37,544 bases of DNA from Methanoculleus sp. (GCA_011048835.1 DSDF01000067.1:1-37544); one strand, 5' to 3'. Counted from the first letter of the stretch, positions 1 through 7,786 are shown. Notes: a model not told the origin generated them from the letters alone. Numbers and translations: made by a program.

Positions 1-326
1 GAGAGCCCCGCATCCTTCAGATCCTGCGCGATAGGCGCGAGGAGCGTACCGTTGGTGGTCATCGACGATTCCATGCTCTCCGGCACCGACGCGACGATAT
101 CCACCAGATCCCGCCGCAACGTCGGTTCGCCGCCGGTGAACTTCACGCTCGTCATGCCGAACCCGGCGGCGACGCGGAGAATTTCCGCAATATCGTCTGC
201 GCTCATCTGTGCTTTCGGGGCAACCTCTCCCTCCGCATGGCAGTATGTGCAGCGGAGATTGCATGCCGGTGTCAGGCTGATCCTGATATTGGTGACTTTT
301 CTCCCGTAGGAGTCTTCAAGCAGCAT
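1..326 (-). CDS. moaA: GTP 3',8-cyclase MoaA, N-terminal part (cut by window edge)
   Basis: Only the first 108 codons lie in the window. The protein is a radical SAM enzyme that would convert GTP to 3',8-cyclo-GTP, the first step of molybdopterin/tungstopterin synthesis in the cytoplasm. The 4Fe-4S binding motif C22-x3-C26-x2-C29 sits in the archaeal MoaA context CNLRCTYCHAEGE, followed by the GGEP SAM-binding motif near residue 66. The ATG at 326 is preceded by the purine-rich AGAGGACCGAGAG, and the start overlaps the rlmE stop by 11 bases, so the two are probably co-transcribed. Molybdo- or tungstopterin is needed by formylmethanofuran dehydrogenase and formate dehydrogenase in methanogens. 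The family call rests on the visible N-terminus; other radical SAM families are less likely given the CHAEGE context. Confidence 0.85.
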   Translation of the reverse strand, partial: MLLEDSYGRKVTNIRISLTPACNLRCTYCHAEGEVAPKAQMSADDIAEILRVAAGFGMTSVKFTGGEPTLRRDLVDIVASVPESMESSMTTNGTLLAPIAQDLKDAGL

Positions 327-912
327 CTCTCGGTCCTCTGAAATTCTTTGCTATCACGTATGCTTCAGTGCTCCCTTTTCGCGTTGCTTTTGTGCGGTAC
401 ACGCGCACCGACCGGAACCGCTCCCTCACCTCGGCGAGGAAGTCATCGAACTGCTCCCCCTGAAATGCCTTTACCACAAAATTGCCACCCGGCTTGAGAA
501 TGGTGCAGCAGAATTCAAGTGCGTCTTCAGCCAGGCCGATCGATCGCGCCTGGTCATAGCTTTTGTGGCCGGAGAGCTTCGGGGCGGCATCGCAGACGAC
601 CACGCCAACCTCCCCGGCATGGGAGCAGATACTGTCCTGCACCGCCTGCCGGGTGAAATCGCCGGTAATGGTGAGTGTGTCCTCCACGCTTGCGATGGGG
701 TTGAGATCGACGCCGATGACCGTTCCTTCCGTGATCTCCCGCAATACCTGCAGCCAGCTGCCCGGTGCCGCCCCGAGATCCACGACATTGTCGTCCGGCC
801 GGATCAGCTGGAACCGCCGCTGAATGTCAAGGAGCTTGTATGCCGCACGGGAGCGGTAACCTTCGCTCTTCGCCCTGCGGTGATACCGGTCCCGCCCCCA
901 CTGTGAACCCAT
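316..912 (-). CDS. rlmE: 23S rRNA (uridine-2'-O-)-methyltransferase RlmE/FtsJ
   Basis: This 198-residue SAM-dependent methyltransferase of the RrmJ/FtsJ family is expected to 2'-O-methylate a uridine in 23S rRNA. The SAM-binding loop GAAPGS is at residues 47-52 and the K-D-K-E catalytic tetrad is K26 (AAYKL), D108 (CDAAP), K148 (VVKAF) and E183 (STEAY). An upstream in-frame start at 957 exists, but the family start is MGSQWGRDRY, so the ATG at 912 is preferred. It shares a 109-base divergent intergenic region with pcn; an AT-rich TATA-like stretch on the minus strand around 966-978 could serve as its promoter. moaA follows with an 11-base overlap. Confidence 0.9.
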   Translation of the reverse strand: MGSQWGRDRYHRRAKSEGYRSRAAYKLLDIQRRFQLIRPDDNVVDLGAAPGSWLQVLREITEGTVIGVDLNPIASVEDTLTITGDFTRQAVQDSICSHAGEVGVVVCDAAPKLSGHKSYDQARSIGLAEDALEFCCTILKPGGNFVVKAFQGEQFDDFLAEVRERFRSVRVYRTKATRKGSTEAYVIAKNFRGPRDAA

Positions 913-965
913 ATTCGTCGAGTACCTCGTGTCCGGCAATGCACCGATGCGATGCAAAATGCCAG

Positions 966-978
966 ATATTATTAAAAA
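966..978 (-). promoter_or_regulatory. Candidate TATA box for rlmE-moaA
   Basis: On the minus strand this reads as an AT-only stretch (TTTTTTAATAATA). A start site about 25 bases downstream would fall near 945, giving a short leader before the rlmE ATG at 912. Called by eye. Confidence 0.4.
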
Positions 979-992
979 ATATGGTCATATAA

Positions 993-1000
993 TTTATAAT
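993..1000 (+). promoter_or_regulatory. Candidate TATA box for pcn-priL
   Basis: TTTATAAT lies about 25 bases upstream of the pcn ATG at 1022. A second candidate, CATATAAT at 985-992, would place the transcript start near 1012 and leave the AAGGGGT ribosome-binding site (1011-1017) in the mRNA, which fits better with its presence. Confidence 0.5.
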
Positions 1001-1021
1001 ACACTTTGTTAAGGGGTAATG

Positions 1022-1765
1022 ATGTTAAAGGCAGATATTGACGCGGATATTTTCAGGGAAACCATCGATGTGATATCGGCCCTCGTGCCGGAATGCAGGC
1101 TTCACGTCGGCGAGAGCGGAATACGGACCCGCGCGGTGGACACCGCGAACGTCGCCATGGTCTCCATCGAGCTCTCGGCAGATGCGTTCAATTCCTTTGT
1201 CGCCACCGAGACGGAGCTGGGGATTGACATTGCCAAGATGAAAAACATCCTTGGAATGATGGGCAAGGGCGATATCCTGAAGATGGAACTGCCGGATGAG
1301 GGACATAAACTGGAGCTTGCCTTCGGGGGCTACAAATACTCCGTCACCCTTCTCGACGTGAATACCATCAGAAAGGACCCGAACCCGCCGACCATTAACC
1401 TCCCTGGCACGGCGGTGCTCTCCGGGTCCTCGCTCAACAACGCCGTCAAGGCGGCGGCGGTCATATCAGACAAGATCGCACTCGGGATCGATCCCGATGC
1501 GGGCATCTTCTACATGGAGGCAGAAGGCGATACCGACCACATCCGCCTCGATCTCGGCGGCGATGACCTGATCAGCCTGGAGGCGGCACAGGCGCGTTCG
1601 CTCTTCTCCCTCGACTACTTAAAAGACATGGGGAAAGTAATGAGCAGGGCCGAGAAGGTGGAGGTCCACCTCGGCATCGACCATCCCGTTAAATTCTCCT
1701 TTGCAATTGCCGAAGGGAACGGACAGGTGGAGTACCTGCTCGCTCCCCGCATCGAGGCAGATTGA
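1022..1765 (+). CDS. pcn: DNA polymerase sliding clamp (PCNA)
   Basis: This 247-residue protein is the archaeal PCNA, a homotrimeric ring that tethers replicative polymerases, FEN1 and ligase to DNA. Family landmarks are the N-terminus MLKADIDADIF, the interdomain-type region DVNTIRKDPNPPTINL near residues 117-132, and the C-terminus EYLLAPRIEAD typical of euryarchaeal clamps. An ATG at 1019 directly precedes; 1022 is chosen because it matches the family start and is better spaced from AAGGGGT at 1011-1017. The stop overlaps the priL start by one base (TGATG), so clamp and primase large subunit are translationally coupled. Confidence 0.95.
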   Translation: MLKADIDADIFRETIDVISALVPECRLHVGESGIRTRAVDTANVAMVSIELSADAFNSFVATETELGIDIAKMKNILGMMGKGDILKMELPDEGHKLELAFGGYKYSVTLLDVNTIRKDPNPPTINLPGTAVLSGSSLNNAVKAAAVISDKIALGIDPDAGIFYMEAEGDTDHIRLDLGGDDLISLEAAQARSLFSLDYLKDMGKVMSRAEKVEVHLGIDHPVKFSFAIAEGNGQVEYLLAPRIEAD

Positions 1766-2796
1766 TGGCAGTGCGGCTGGAACCTGAAGATTTCGCAAAA
1801 TACCCATTTTTAGAAGAGGCGCAGGATTTCGTTCGCGCCAGAGGATATACCCTTGAGAAAATCCTCACGTCGAGTTCGGGGAAAATCATTGCCACGAAAG
1901 CAGTCGACAGGATCATTGCCGCACTTTCATCAAAGCTGAGGTTCGATGATACCATCAAACTCGAGTCGGTCGAAAAGGAGATATTGAGCTACTCCATCGC
2001 ACGAATCCTGGTCGTATGCATCAATAACCGCACGATCACCGAGAAACTGATGCACTACGAATCCGACCGCGTGCGCTATTTTCTGCACCGGGAATTGACG
2101 GACGAGCGGGGAGACCCGGAGAAAAAGCGCATTATCATGGAAAAAATCGGGATCACACCCGACCAGGAAGCGCTCCCGGTGAACGCGTACGTGGAGCTCG
2201 CCGCAGGGCTTCGGGACGACGCATGGCGCCTGGTAAACAGGGACATCCGGAACGGAATGGTCAGGATACACCCGGAAGAGATCGAATCCATTGTACGGGA
2301 AAAACTCCGGATCATCCTGCAGAAAAAGCTGCCGCGGGAGGTCCCGGAAGAGCTCTGCTCCCGGGTGCAGCCGCTCATCGACCGGATCACGAAGGCCAAC
2401 CAGGAGCACATCCTGGAAAGCTACGGCGATATCGAAGAGGGGTGCTTCCCGCCCTGTATCACGGCGCTGATTGCCGCCGTGGCGTCGGGCGCCAATATCC
2501 CCCATACGGGCCGATTCGCCATCACCGCGTTTCTCCATACCATCGGCATGCACCCTGCCCAGATCGTGGAGGTATTCTCCCGGGCGCCTGACTTTGATCT
2601 CTCCCGGACGGTCTACCAGGTAGAGCATATCTCCGGCAGGAGCGGTACCGAATACACGCCCCCTTCCTGTGCGACCATGCGCACCTACGGCCTGTGCGTC
2701 AACCGGGACGGGTGGTGCGAGCATGTGCACCACCCGCTCTCCTATTACCGCGACCGGAAGAAGAAAGAGCTGAAAAAATCAGAACCCTCGGCTTAA
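1765..2796 (+). CDS. priL: DNA primase large subunit PriL
   Basis: The 343-residue protein is the regulatory, Fe-S-containing subunit of the archaeal/eukaryotic primase, which with PriS makes primers for replication. Four conserved cysteines expected to hold the 4Fe-4S cluster are visible: C231 (FPPC), C302 (PPSC), C311 (GLC) and C318 (GWC), the last three in the context typical of PriL C-terminal domains. The ATG at 1765 overlaps the pcn stop; a TTG at 1762 is also in frame but unnecessary. priS is not in the window. The 3' end overlaps by four bases with the stop of a small convergent gene (2793-2972). Confidence 0.93.
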   Translation: MAVRLEPEDFAKYPFLEEAQDFVRARGYTLEKILTSSSGKIIATKAVDRIIAALSSKLRFDDTIKLESVEKEILSYSIARILVVCINNRTITEKLMHYESDRVRYFLHRELTDERGDPEKKRIIMEKIGITPDQEALPVNAYVELAAGLRDDAWRLVNRDIRNGMVRIHPEEIESIVREKLRIILQKKLPREVPEELCSRVQPLIDRITKANQEHILESYGDIEEGCFPPCITALIAAVASGANIPHTGRFAITAFLHTIGMHPAQIVEVFSRAPDFDLSRTVYQVEHISGRSGTEYTPPSCATMRTYGLCVNRDGWCEHVHHPLSYYRDRKKKELKKSEPSA

Positions 2797-2972
2797 ATCG
2801 TTTTGGTGCCCACCCAGACGCCTGCCGCACTCATCACCAGAATGAAGACCGCGATGGCCGCAATGTAGGCAAATCCCGTCTCAAGCCCCGTAAGCGGGAG
2901 CACAATCAGGCACGCCAGAAAAATGAACAGGCAGGCGATGGCCACTGCGCTGTCAAGAACCCATCCTTTCAT
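2793..2972 (-). CDS. Small two-helix membrane protein
   Basis: A 59-residue frame starting MKGWVLDSAVAI encodes two hydrophobic segments, about residues 8-28 and 33-53, separated by a short TGLETG turn, ending in VGTKTI. It fills the gap between priL and the HD-domain gene on the opposite strand and its stop overlaps the priL stop. No strong ribosome-binding site is visible before the ATG. The continuous membrane-like hydrophobicity pattern argues for a real gene rather than chance; no family is recognised. Confidence 0.6.
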   Translation of the reverse strand: MKGWVLDSAVAIACLFIFLACLIVLPLTGLETGFAYIAAIAVFILVMSAAGVWVGTKTI

Positions 2973-3074
2973 CCGGCAAGATATTGTCGCTCAAGAGGTA
3001 AATTCCTATCCATACAAAGCCTCTCGCCGCGAGAACAACGGGACCGATCGATTTTTGGGGGATGGGGGGAGAAC

Positions 3075-3632
3075 ATGTGTGCAATGGACAGAGAGGACGC
3101 GCGTGTACTGCTCAAGGCGTACGTGCATGACGAGTCGCTGATCAAACACTGCCTCGCGACCGCCGCGGTCATGAAAGCTGCCGCCGGGTATCTCGGCGAG
3201 GATGCCGCCAGATGGGAGATCATCGGCATCCTGCACGACATCGATTTCGAGCAGGTAGGGGAGGACATGGAGCGCCACGGCATTGAAGGAGAGCGGATAC
3301 TGCTCGAGCACGGGGTGGACGCAGAGATCGCCGCAGTCGTGAAGCGGCACAACCACATGCTCTTCGGCGGCTACGAATCGCCTGCAGAGATCGCGTTGCA
3401 GGCGGCAGACAGCGTCTCCGGGCTGATCATCGCCTGTGCTCTTGTAAAAGGAGGTGAGCTGACCGCCGTCACGCCGAAAACGGTGAAGAAGAAATTCAAG
3501 GAGAAGAGTTTCGCCGCCGGATGCGATCGGGACCGCATCAGGTCGATCGAGCCCCTCATCGATCTTCCTGCCTTCTACCAGCTCGCCATCGACGGGCTTA
3601 TCACCATCAGGGACGAACTGGGGCTCGCCTGA
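3075..3632 (+). CDS. HD-domain (HDIG-type) predicted phosphohydrolase
   Basis: This 185-residue protein belongs to the small archaeal HD superfamily. The metal-binding signature appears as ILHDIDFE near residues 53-60, preceded by the first conserved histidine in SLIKHC (about residue 22) and followed by VKRHNH (about 92-97). HD proteins are metal-dependent phosphohydrolases or nucleotidases; the substrate cannot be told. The ATG at 3075 follows GGGGGGA at 3064-3070; an ATG at 3084 is an alternative. It ends 22 bases before the ThiN-domain gene and may be co-transcribed with it. Confidence 0.82.
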   Translation: MCAMDREDARVLLKAYVHDESLIKHCLATAAVMKAAAGYLGEDAARWEIIGILHDIDFEQVGEDMERHGIEGERILLEHGVDAEIAAVVKRHNHMLFGGYESPAEIALQAADSVSGLIIACALVKGGELTAVTPKTVKKKFKEKSFAAGCDRDRIRSIEPLIDLPAFYQLAIDGLITIRDELGLA

Positions 3633-3654
3633 GCTTTCGGAGGTGAAGGGAAGA

Positions 3655-4212
3655 ATGGTATCGGAAGAAGAACAGGAGGGCATCGTCAGGGAGCTCAACC
3701 ATGCACTCTCACTTCTCGTCGAGCACATGGATCCCGCACTGATACCCGAAGTGGGCTCCAATATCGTTTACGCCCTCCCCGGCGCAACGGAGCCCGGGCA
3801 GGTGGCAGGGGTCTTCGGCAGAATTGTGTCCCTCAAAGGGCGCGTCCACCCGGTGGGAGAGGTCGGGTTCGGGGCGAGCGACCATATCGCCCGTGTCGCC
3901 CTCACCGCAATGCGGTTTGAGCCGACGGTCCGCAGCGCAGCAAATATACGCTTTTCCGAGGAGACGGTGGAGCTGCAAAAAAGCCTCCTCTTCGAAGTAT
4001 GCGAATTCGACCGGACCAAAGAGCCGCCCGGCGTCAAAACGATGGACTGGGGCGTTGCGTTCTGCTGCAGGGAGGGGGTGCCGGATGCCATCGTGGATCG
4101 CGGCGCGATCGGCAAGGAGCCGATGATCCGTATCCTTGGCGAGGATCCGGAACAGGTAGCACGCAATATTATTAAGCTGTCAGGGCGCATTAAGAATACA
4201 ACTCTAGGATAG
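3655..4212 (+). CDS. Stand-alone ThiN domain protein (thiamine-phosphate synthase family)
   Basis: The 185-residue protein is essentially a whole ThiN domain, recognised by GEVGFGASDHIARV (about residues 68-81) and the C-terminal block VDRGAIGKEPMIRILGEDPEQVA (given here only as the key motifs DRGAIGKEP and ILGEDP). ThiN in archaea is found fused to ThiD, where it joins HMP-PP and thiazole phosphate, or fused to a helix-turn-helix domain in the ThiR repressor. Here about 45 residues precede the ThiN core (starting MVSEEEQEGIVRELNHALSL), which could be a degenerate or short helical DNA-binding module. The ATG at 3655 follows GAAGGGA; a GTG at 3643 is also in frame. Enzyme versus regulator is unresolved. 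Confidence 0.8.
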   Translation: MVSEEEQEGIVRELNHALSLLVEHMDPALIPEVGSNIVYALPGATEPGQVAGVFGRIVSLKGRVHPVGEVGFGASDHIARVALTAMRFEPTVRSAANIRFSEETVELQKSLLFEVCEFDRTKEPPGVKTMDWGVAFCCREGVPDAIVDRGAIGKEPMIRILGEDPEQVARNIIKLSGRIKNTTLG

Positions 4213-4218
4213 GTCTCC

Positions 4219-4410
4219 ATGGGAATCAAACCGACGTATATCAAGACTCTGAGCGAGGAACTCCTGGCCAAGCACGGCAAAAGGTTCGGCAAAGACTTCG
4301 AAGAAAACAAACAGGCTGTCTCCGAAGTTACGGTTATCGAGAGCAAACGGGTCAGAAACCGGGTTGCAGGCAACATCACGAGACGGGTCAACCGGAAGAA
4401 ACACCGATAA
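4219..4410 (+). CDS. rps17e: Small ribosomal subunit protein eS17
   Basis: A 63-residue basic protein beginning MGIKPTYIK and containing the RVRNRVAGNITRRV core of archaeal S17e, a small-subunit component shared with eukaryotes and absent from bacteria. Length matches the archaeal family. It starts six bases after the ThiN-domain gene, so the HD, ThiN and S17e genes form a probable operon. A hairpin begins immediately after its stop. Confidence 0.95.
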   Translation: MGIKPTYIKTLSEELLAKHGKRFGKDFEENKQAVSEVTVIESKRVRNRVAGNITRRVNRKKHR

Positions 4411-4447
4411 CACGGTGAATGTCCCGCACATTCCCGCCGGTGCCGTG
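4411..4447 (+). terminator. Hairpin directly after rps17e
   Basis: GAATGT (4417-4422) pairs perfectly with ACATTC (4428-4433) around the loop CCCGC, and CACGGT (4411-4416) can pair with GCCGTG (4442-4447) with one wobble, across an asymmetric bulge. It begins at the base following the stop codon. It lacks a T-run, so it may be a transcript-end stabiliser rather than a terminator. Confidence 0.45.
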
Positions 4448-4729
4448 GGTCAGGGGCAGCATCGAATAGAGGGCCGATTCAGGACATATTTTTTCCAACC
4501 GTGGCACGTGAGCGGCACGCATGTGGCTGTGCATGCCGGACGCATGGTTGGTCCACCTCCGTTGCGTTGCCATGCACCCGGCACGGATGATGCGGCAGAT
4601 CCACCGGCGATCCCGTATGTCCGGAAAGGGTGCGGTGGCAGCGGGTATCGAGTCTCCGGCGCTTCCCTGTCCATGAAAACAGAACTTTGATACCTTTTTG
4701 AATGATGAACGAATAGTATTCATACCCAT
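4448..4729. other. Non-coding stretch between rps17e and dapA leader
   Basis: I see no credible gene here on either strand. The plus-strand frame that continues from the S17e region has no family features. The segment 4681-4729 is AT-richer and contains TGAAT (4699-4703) and ATTCA (4718-4722) as an inverted pair plus AATAGTATT (4712-4720), a weak TATA-like element that probably belongs to the dapA promoter. Confidence 0.5.
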
Positions 4730-4822
4730 GGGGATCCTCCGCGGATGCAGTTGCCGAACACGGCATCGATCGCATTGCGGAGCTCCCCTGAGGTAGACAC
4801 CTTCCGGGGTGCGAACAAGGTG
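4730..4822 (+). promoter_or_regulatory. Structured 5' leader upstream of dapA
   Basis: Nested pairing is visible: GGGG (4730-4733) with CCCC (4785-4788), CTCCGC (4737-4742) with GCGGAG (4777-4782), and an inner hairpin TGCCG-AACA-CGGCA (4752-4765). A separate stem CACCTT (4798-4803)/AAGGTG (4817-4822) lies just before the ribosome-binding site CAAGG (4826-4830). This is a candidate cis-regulatory RNA for the lysine genes; it does not have the order of conserved segments of the lysine riboswitch, and no known class is recognised. Confidence 0.4.
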
Positions 4823-4831
4823 ACACAAGGC

Positions 4832-5707
4832 ATGTTTCAAGGCGTTCTTCCTGCAATAATTACCCCGTTTCAGGATACTCCCGAACGGGATCTTGACATC
4901 GAGGGGCTCAGGTCGAATATCAGGTTTCTTCTCTCGCAGGGGATTCACGGCATCGTCCCCTGCGGCTCGACCGGCGAATCGGCCACGCTCACGTTCGAAG
5001 AGCACGAGGCGGTGATCGGGGAGACAATCGATGTCGTCGACGGCAGGGTGCCGGTGCTCGCGGGGACGGGGTCCAATAACACCGCGGAAGCGCTCCGCTT
5101 TACAAAGGCCGCGAAGGATCTGGGGGCGGACGGCGTGCTCGTCATCAGCCCCTACTACAACAAGCCGAACCGGTCGGGGCTGATCAAGCATTACACGGCG
5201 CTTGGCGATCTCGATATCCCCGTCATCCTCTACAATGTGCCGGGAAGGACCGGCCAGAATCTCCTCCCGGATCTCGTCGCCGAACTCGCCGCCCACCCGA
5301 ATATCGTCGGGATCAAGGAGGCCAGCGGCAACATCTCTCAGGTATCGGACATTCTTGAAAAAACGCGCGACGAGGACTTCGTGGTGCTCTCGGGCGACGA
5401 TGCAATGACGCTGCCCATCCTCGCTCTCGGAGGCGACGGCGTCATCTCGGTGGCGGCGAACATCGTCCCGCGGCTGATGGCGGAGATGTACGATTCTTTC
5501 GGAGCCGGCGACCTTGAGGCGGCCCGGCAGCTCCATTTCCGGATGGGTCCGCTGTTCCGGGGTATGTTCATCGACACCAATCCCATTCCGGTGAAAACTG
5601 CCGCAGGCCTGCGGGGCATGGCGGCAGGACCGGTCAGGCTGCCGCTCGACGGCCTTGACCAGCCGAAGATAGAAGATCTGAAGAAGGTGCTGGCACACTA
5701 TGACTAG
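4832..5707 (+). CDS. dapA: 4-hydroxy-tetrahydrodipicolinate synthase DapA
   Basis: The 291-residue TIM-barrel aldolase condenses pyruvate with aspartate semialdehyde, the committed step to diaminopimelate and lysine. Visible active-site features are GSTGE at 45-49, Y134 in LYNVPGRT and the Schiff-base K162 in GIKEASG. Upstream sequence is open in the same frame, but the family start is MFQGVLPAIITPF, and length then matches typical DapA. dapB overlaps its end by eight bases, and asd, which makes the substrate, lies two genes downstream. A structured leader precedes the gene. Confidence 0.95.
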   Translation: MFQGVLPAIITPFQDTPERDLDIEGLRSNIRFLLSQGIHGIVPCGSTGESATLTFEEHEAVIGETIDVVDGRVPVLAGTGSNNTAEALRFTKAAKDLGADGVLVISPYYNKPNRSGLIKHYTALGDLDIPVILYNVPGRTGQNLLPDLVAELAAHPNIVGIKEASGNISQVSDILEKTRDEDFVVLSGDDAMTLPILALGGDGVISVAANIVPRLMAEMYDSFGAGDLEAARQLHFRMGPLFRGMFIDTNPIPVKTAAGLRGMAAGPVRLPLDGLDQPKIEDLKKVLAHYD

Positions 5708-6461
5708 GGTGGTGATCTGCGGTGCGATGGGCCGCATGGGCATGACCATCGGCCGCCTTATCGATGAATCGGACGACCTCGAGCTCGCAGGCGGCGTCGA
5801 TGTCAGACCGGGTGCGTTCTACGGCGTCGAAATCGCCGCAGCATCAGAGATCGACGCCTTTCTCGAGCAGGTCGCGCCCGATGTCCTCATCGACTTCACC
5901 ATTGCGCACGCGGCAGTGGAGAACATCAAAGCCGCGGCCCGGCACAGGACCGCACTTGTCGTGGGGACGACCGGGTTTAGCCCGGAGCAGCGTGCCGAAA
6001 TCGAGGCTGCAATCGAGGGAGCGGTTCCTGCGGTCATTTCAAGCAATTTTTCCGTGGGAATGAATATCTTCTGGCGGCTCGTCCGCGATGCGGCACGACT
6101 CCTCGGCGATTATGACATCGAGGTGATCGAAGCCCACCACCGCTATAAAAAAGACGCCCCGAGCGGCACGGCAACAACCATTCTCCAGATTATCGAGGAG
6201 GAGGCGGGAAAACGGCAGAAAGTGTACGGCAGGGAAGGGGTGACGGAGCGCAGCAATGAGATTGGTGTCCATGTCATCCGGGGAGGCGATATCGTCGGCG
6301 ACCATACCGTTCTTTTTGCGGCAAACAACGAGACCATCCAGCTCTCCCACCAGGCATTCGACCGTGCGGTGTTCGCCCACGGGGTGCTGCGGGCGGCGCG
6401 GTGGGTGCCGGAGCAACGACCCGGCATGTATTCGATGGATGATGTGCTCGGCCTCTCCTGA
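5700..6461 (+). CDS. dapB: 4-hydroxy-tetrahydrodipicolinate reductase DapB
   Basis: This 253-residue NAD(P)H-dependent reductase carries out the step after DapA. The nucleotide-binding loop GAMGRMG is at residues 8-14, VVGTTG near 87-92, and the catalytic motif EAHHRYKKDAPSGTA near 144-158 includes H146-H147 and K150. The ATG lies within the last codons of dapA, indicating translational coupling. The rest of the lysine pathway is not present in the window. Confidence 0.95.
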   Translation: MTRVVICGAMGRMGMTIGRLIDESDDLELAGGVDVRPGAFYGVEIAAASEIDAFLEQVAPDVLIDFTIAHAAVENIKAAARHRTALVVGTTGFSPEQRAEIEAAIEGAVPAVISSNFSVGMNIFWRLVRDAARLLGDYDIEVIEAHHRYKKDAPSGTATTILQIIEEEAGKRQKVYGREGVTERSNEIGVHVIRGGDIVGDHTVLFAANNETIQLSHQAFDRAVFAHGVLRAARWVPEQRPGMYSMDDVLGLS

Positions 6462-6535
6462 ACAGCACGGCACAGAATTGGATACATCGAAACCTATTTT
6501 ATCTCTTTTTCCGAGAATAAATAGGAGAGAAACGA

Positions 6536-6709
6536 ATGGTAGCAGTAGTTGACAAGGAAAAATGTACCGGCTGTGAGACCTGTGTCGATGTGTGCCCCTC
6601 GGCAGCAATTACCATGCAGGACGGCATCGCAGTCGTCGACCCCGAACTCTGTGTGGACTGTGAGACCTGCGTGGAAGAGTGCCCCTCAGAAGCCATCCAC
6701 ATGGAATAG
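6536..6709 (+). CDS. 2[4Fe-4S] ferredoxin
   Basis: A 57-residue protein with two CxxCxxCxxxCP motifs, CTGCETCVDVCP and CVDCETCVEECP, each binding a 4Fe-4S cluster. It is a small, acidic cytoplasmic electron carrier. AGGAGAGA (about 6523-6530) gives a clear ribosome-binding site before the ATG. The TATTTTATC element at 6495-6503 would be a plausible promoter for a start near 6525. It sits between dapB and asd on the same strand, with gaps of 74 and 44 bases, so it may be its own transcription unit. Clostridial-type ferredoxins of this size are common in methanogens. Confidence 0.93.
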   Translation: MVAVVDKEKCTGCETCVDVCPSAAITMQDGIAVVDPELCVDCETCVEECPSEAIHME

Positions 6710-6753
6710 AGAACAAATCTTTTTTAACTCACACGCGGTAATAACTTCAATCC

Positions 6754-7773
6754 ATGATCAATGCAGGAGTGCTAGGTGCCACTGGTGCGGTGGGACAGCG
6801 CTTCATCCAGTTACTTGCAGAACATCCCTGGTTTGACCTTCAAGTAATCACCGCATCAGAACGCAGTGCAGGAAAACGCTACCGGGACATCGTGAACTGG
6901 CGACTTGATGTGCCGTTCCCCGAGCATGTCGGAGATCTCGTCGTGCAGCCGACCACGGTGGACGCGGTCAGAAATCTCGATATCGTCTTTTCCGCCCTTC
7001 CCGCGGATATCGCAACCAGCATCGAGGACGATAGTGCCCGGGCGGGTGTGGCGGTGTTTTCCAACGCCGCATCACATCGTATGGACAATGACGTGCCGCT
7101 TGTCATCCCCGAGGTGAACCCCGACCACCTCGGGTTGATCGACGTCCAGCGGGACCGGGGAAGAGACGGTTTTATCGTCACCAATCCCAACTGCTCGACA
7201 ATTGTACTCGCACTCGCCCTTGCACCCCTGCGGTCCTGTGATTATTCCACGGTGCAGGTTGCAACCATGCAGGCGATTTCCGGGGCCGGGTTCGAGGGGA
7301 TCCCCGCAATGGTGATCTACGAGAACGTGGTCCCCTTTATCGGCTCCGAAGAGAAGAAGATGGAGACGGAAACCCTGAAAATCATGGGTTCGCTTTCAGG
7401 CGATGCGATCGAACCCGCACCGTTTTCGGTGAGTGCCAGCTGCCACCGTGTCCCGGTGATCGACGGGCACACCATGGCGGTGTGGATCGATGCAAAGGAA
7501 TCCGTTGACGAGATAAAAGACGCATTCCGGTCATTCGTCCCCCCGTTCAGCGGACTTCCTCTGCAGCCTGCAAAATCAATCGAGCTCTTCGAACAGCCCG
7601 ATCGCCCGCAGCCACGACTCGACCGGAACCGCGGGAGGGGCATGACCGTCTCGATCGGGAGGGTTCGGGAGGGAGTGCGTTTCATTGCTCTCGGACACAA
7701 CACCATCCGCGGGGCGGCCGGTGCGTCGGTCCTCAATGCGGAGCTGATTGCGTCGAAAAAGAAGTATCTCTGA
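6754..7773 (+). CDS. asd: Aspartate-semialdehyde dehydrogenase
   Basis: The 339-residue enzyme reduces aspartyl phosphate to aspartate semialdehyde, which feeds DapA and the homoserine branch. The NADP-binding loop GATGAVGQ is at 8-15, the catalytic cysteine is C147 in NPNCST, and SCHRVPV follows around 230. The sequence is of the archaeal/fungal type rather than the bacterial one. The ATG at 6754 has no strong ribosome-binding site and may be close to the 5' end of the transcript. albA begins 13 bases after the stop. Confidence 0.95.
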   Translation: MINAGVLGATGAVGQRFIQLLAEHPWFDLQVITASERSAGKRYRDIVNWRLDVPFPEHVGDLVVQPTTVDAVRNLDIVFSALPADIATSIEDDSARAGVAVFSNAASHRMDNDVPLVIPEVNPDHLGLIDVQRDRGRDGFIVTNPNCSTIVLALALAPLRSCDYSTVQVATMQAISGAGFEGIPAMVIYENVVPFIGSEEKKMETETLKIMGSLSGDAIEPAPFSVSASCHRVPVIDGHTMAVWIDAKESVDEIKDAFRSFVPPFSGLPLQPAKSIELFEQPDRPQPRLDRNRGRGMTVSIGRVREGVRFIALGHNTIRGAAGASVLNAELIASKKKYL

Positions 7774-7786
7774 TGGAGGGTGAGTC

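Noticed and set aside
4730-4822. Lysine riboswitch
   Set aside because: Short pieces such as GAGGTAGA and GCCGAA recall it, but their order is reversed and the element is too short for the five-stem junction.
4388-5749. A 453-codon minus-strand frame over dapA
   Set aside because: It lies opposite dapA, has no family features, and crosses the structured leader.
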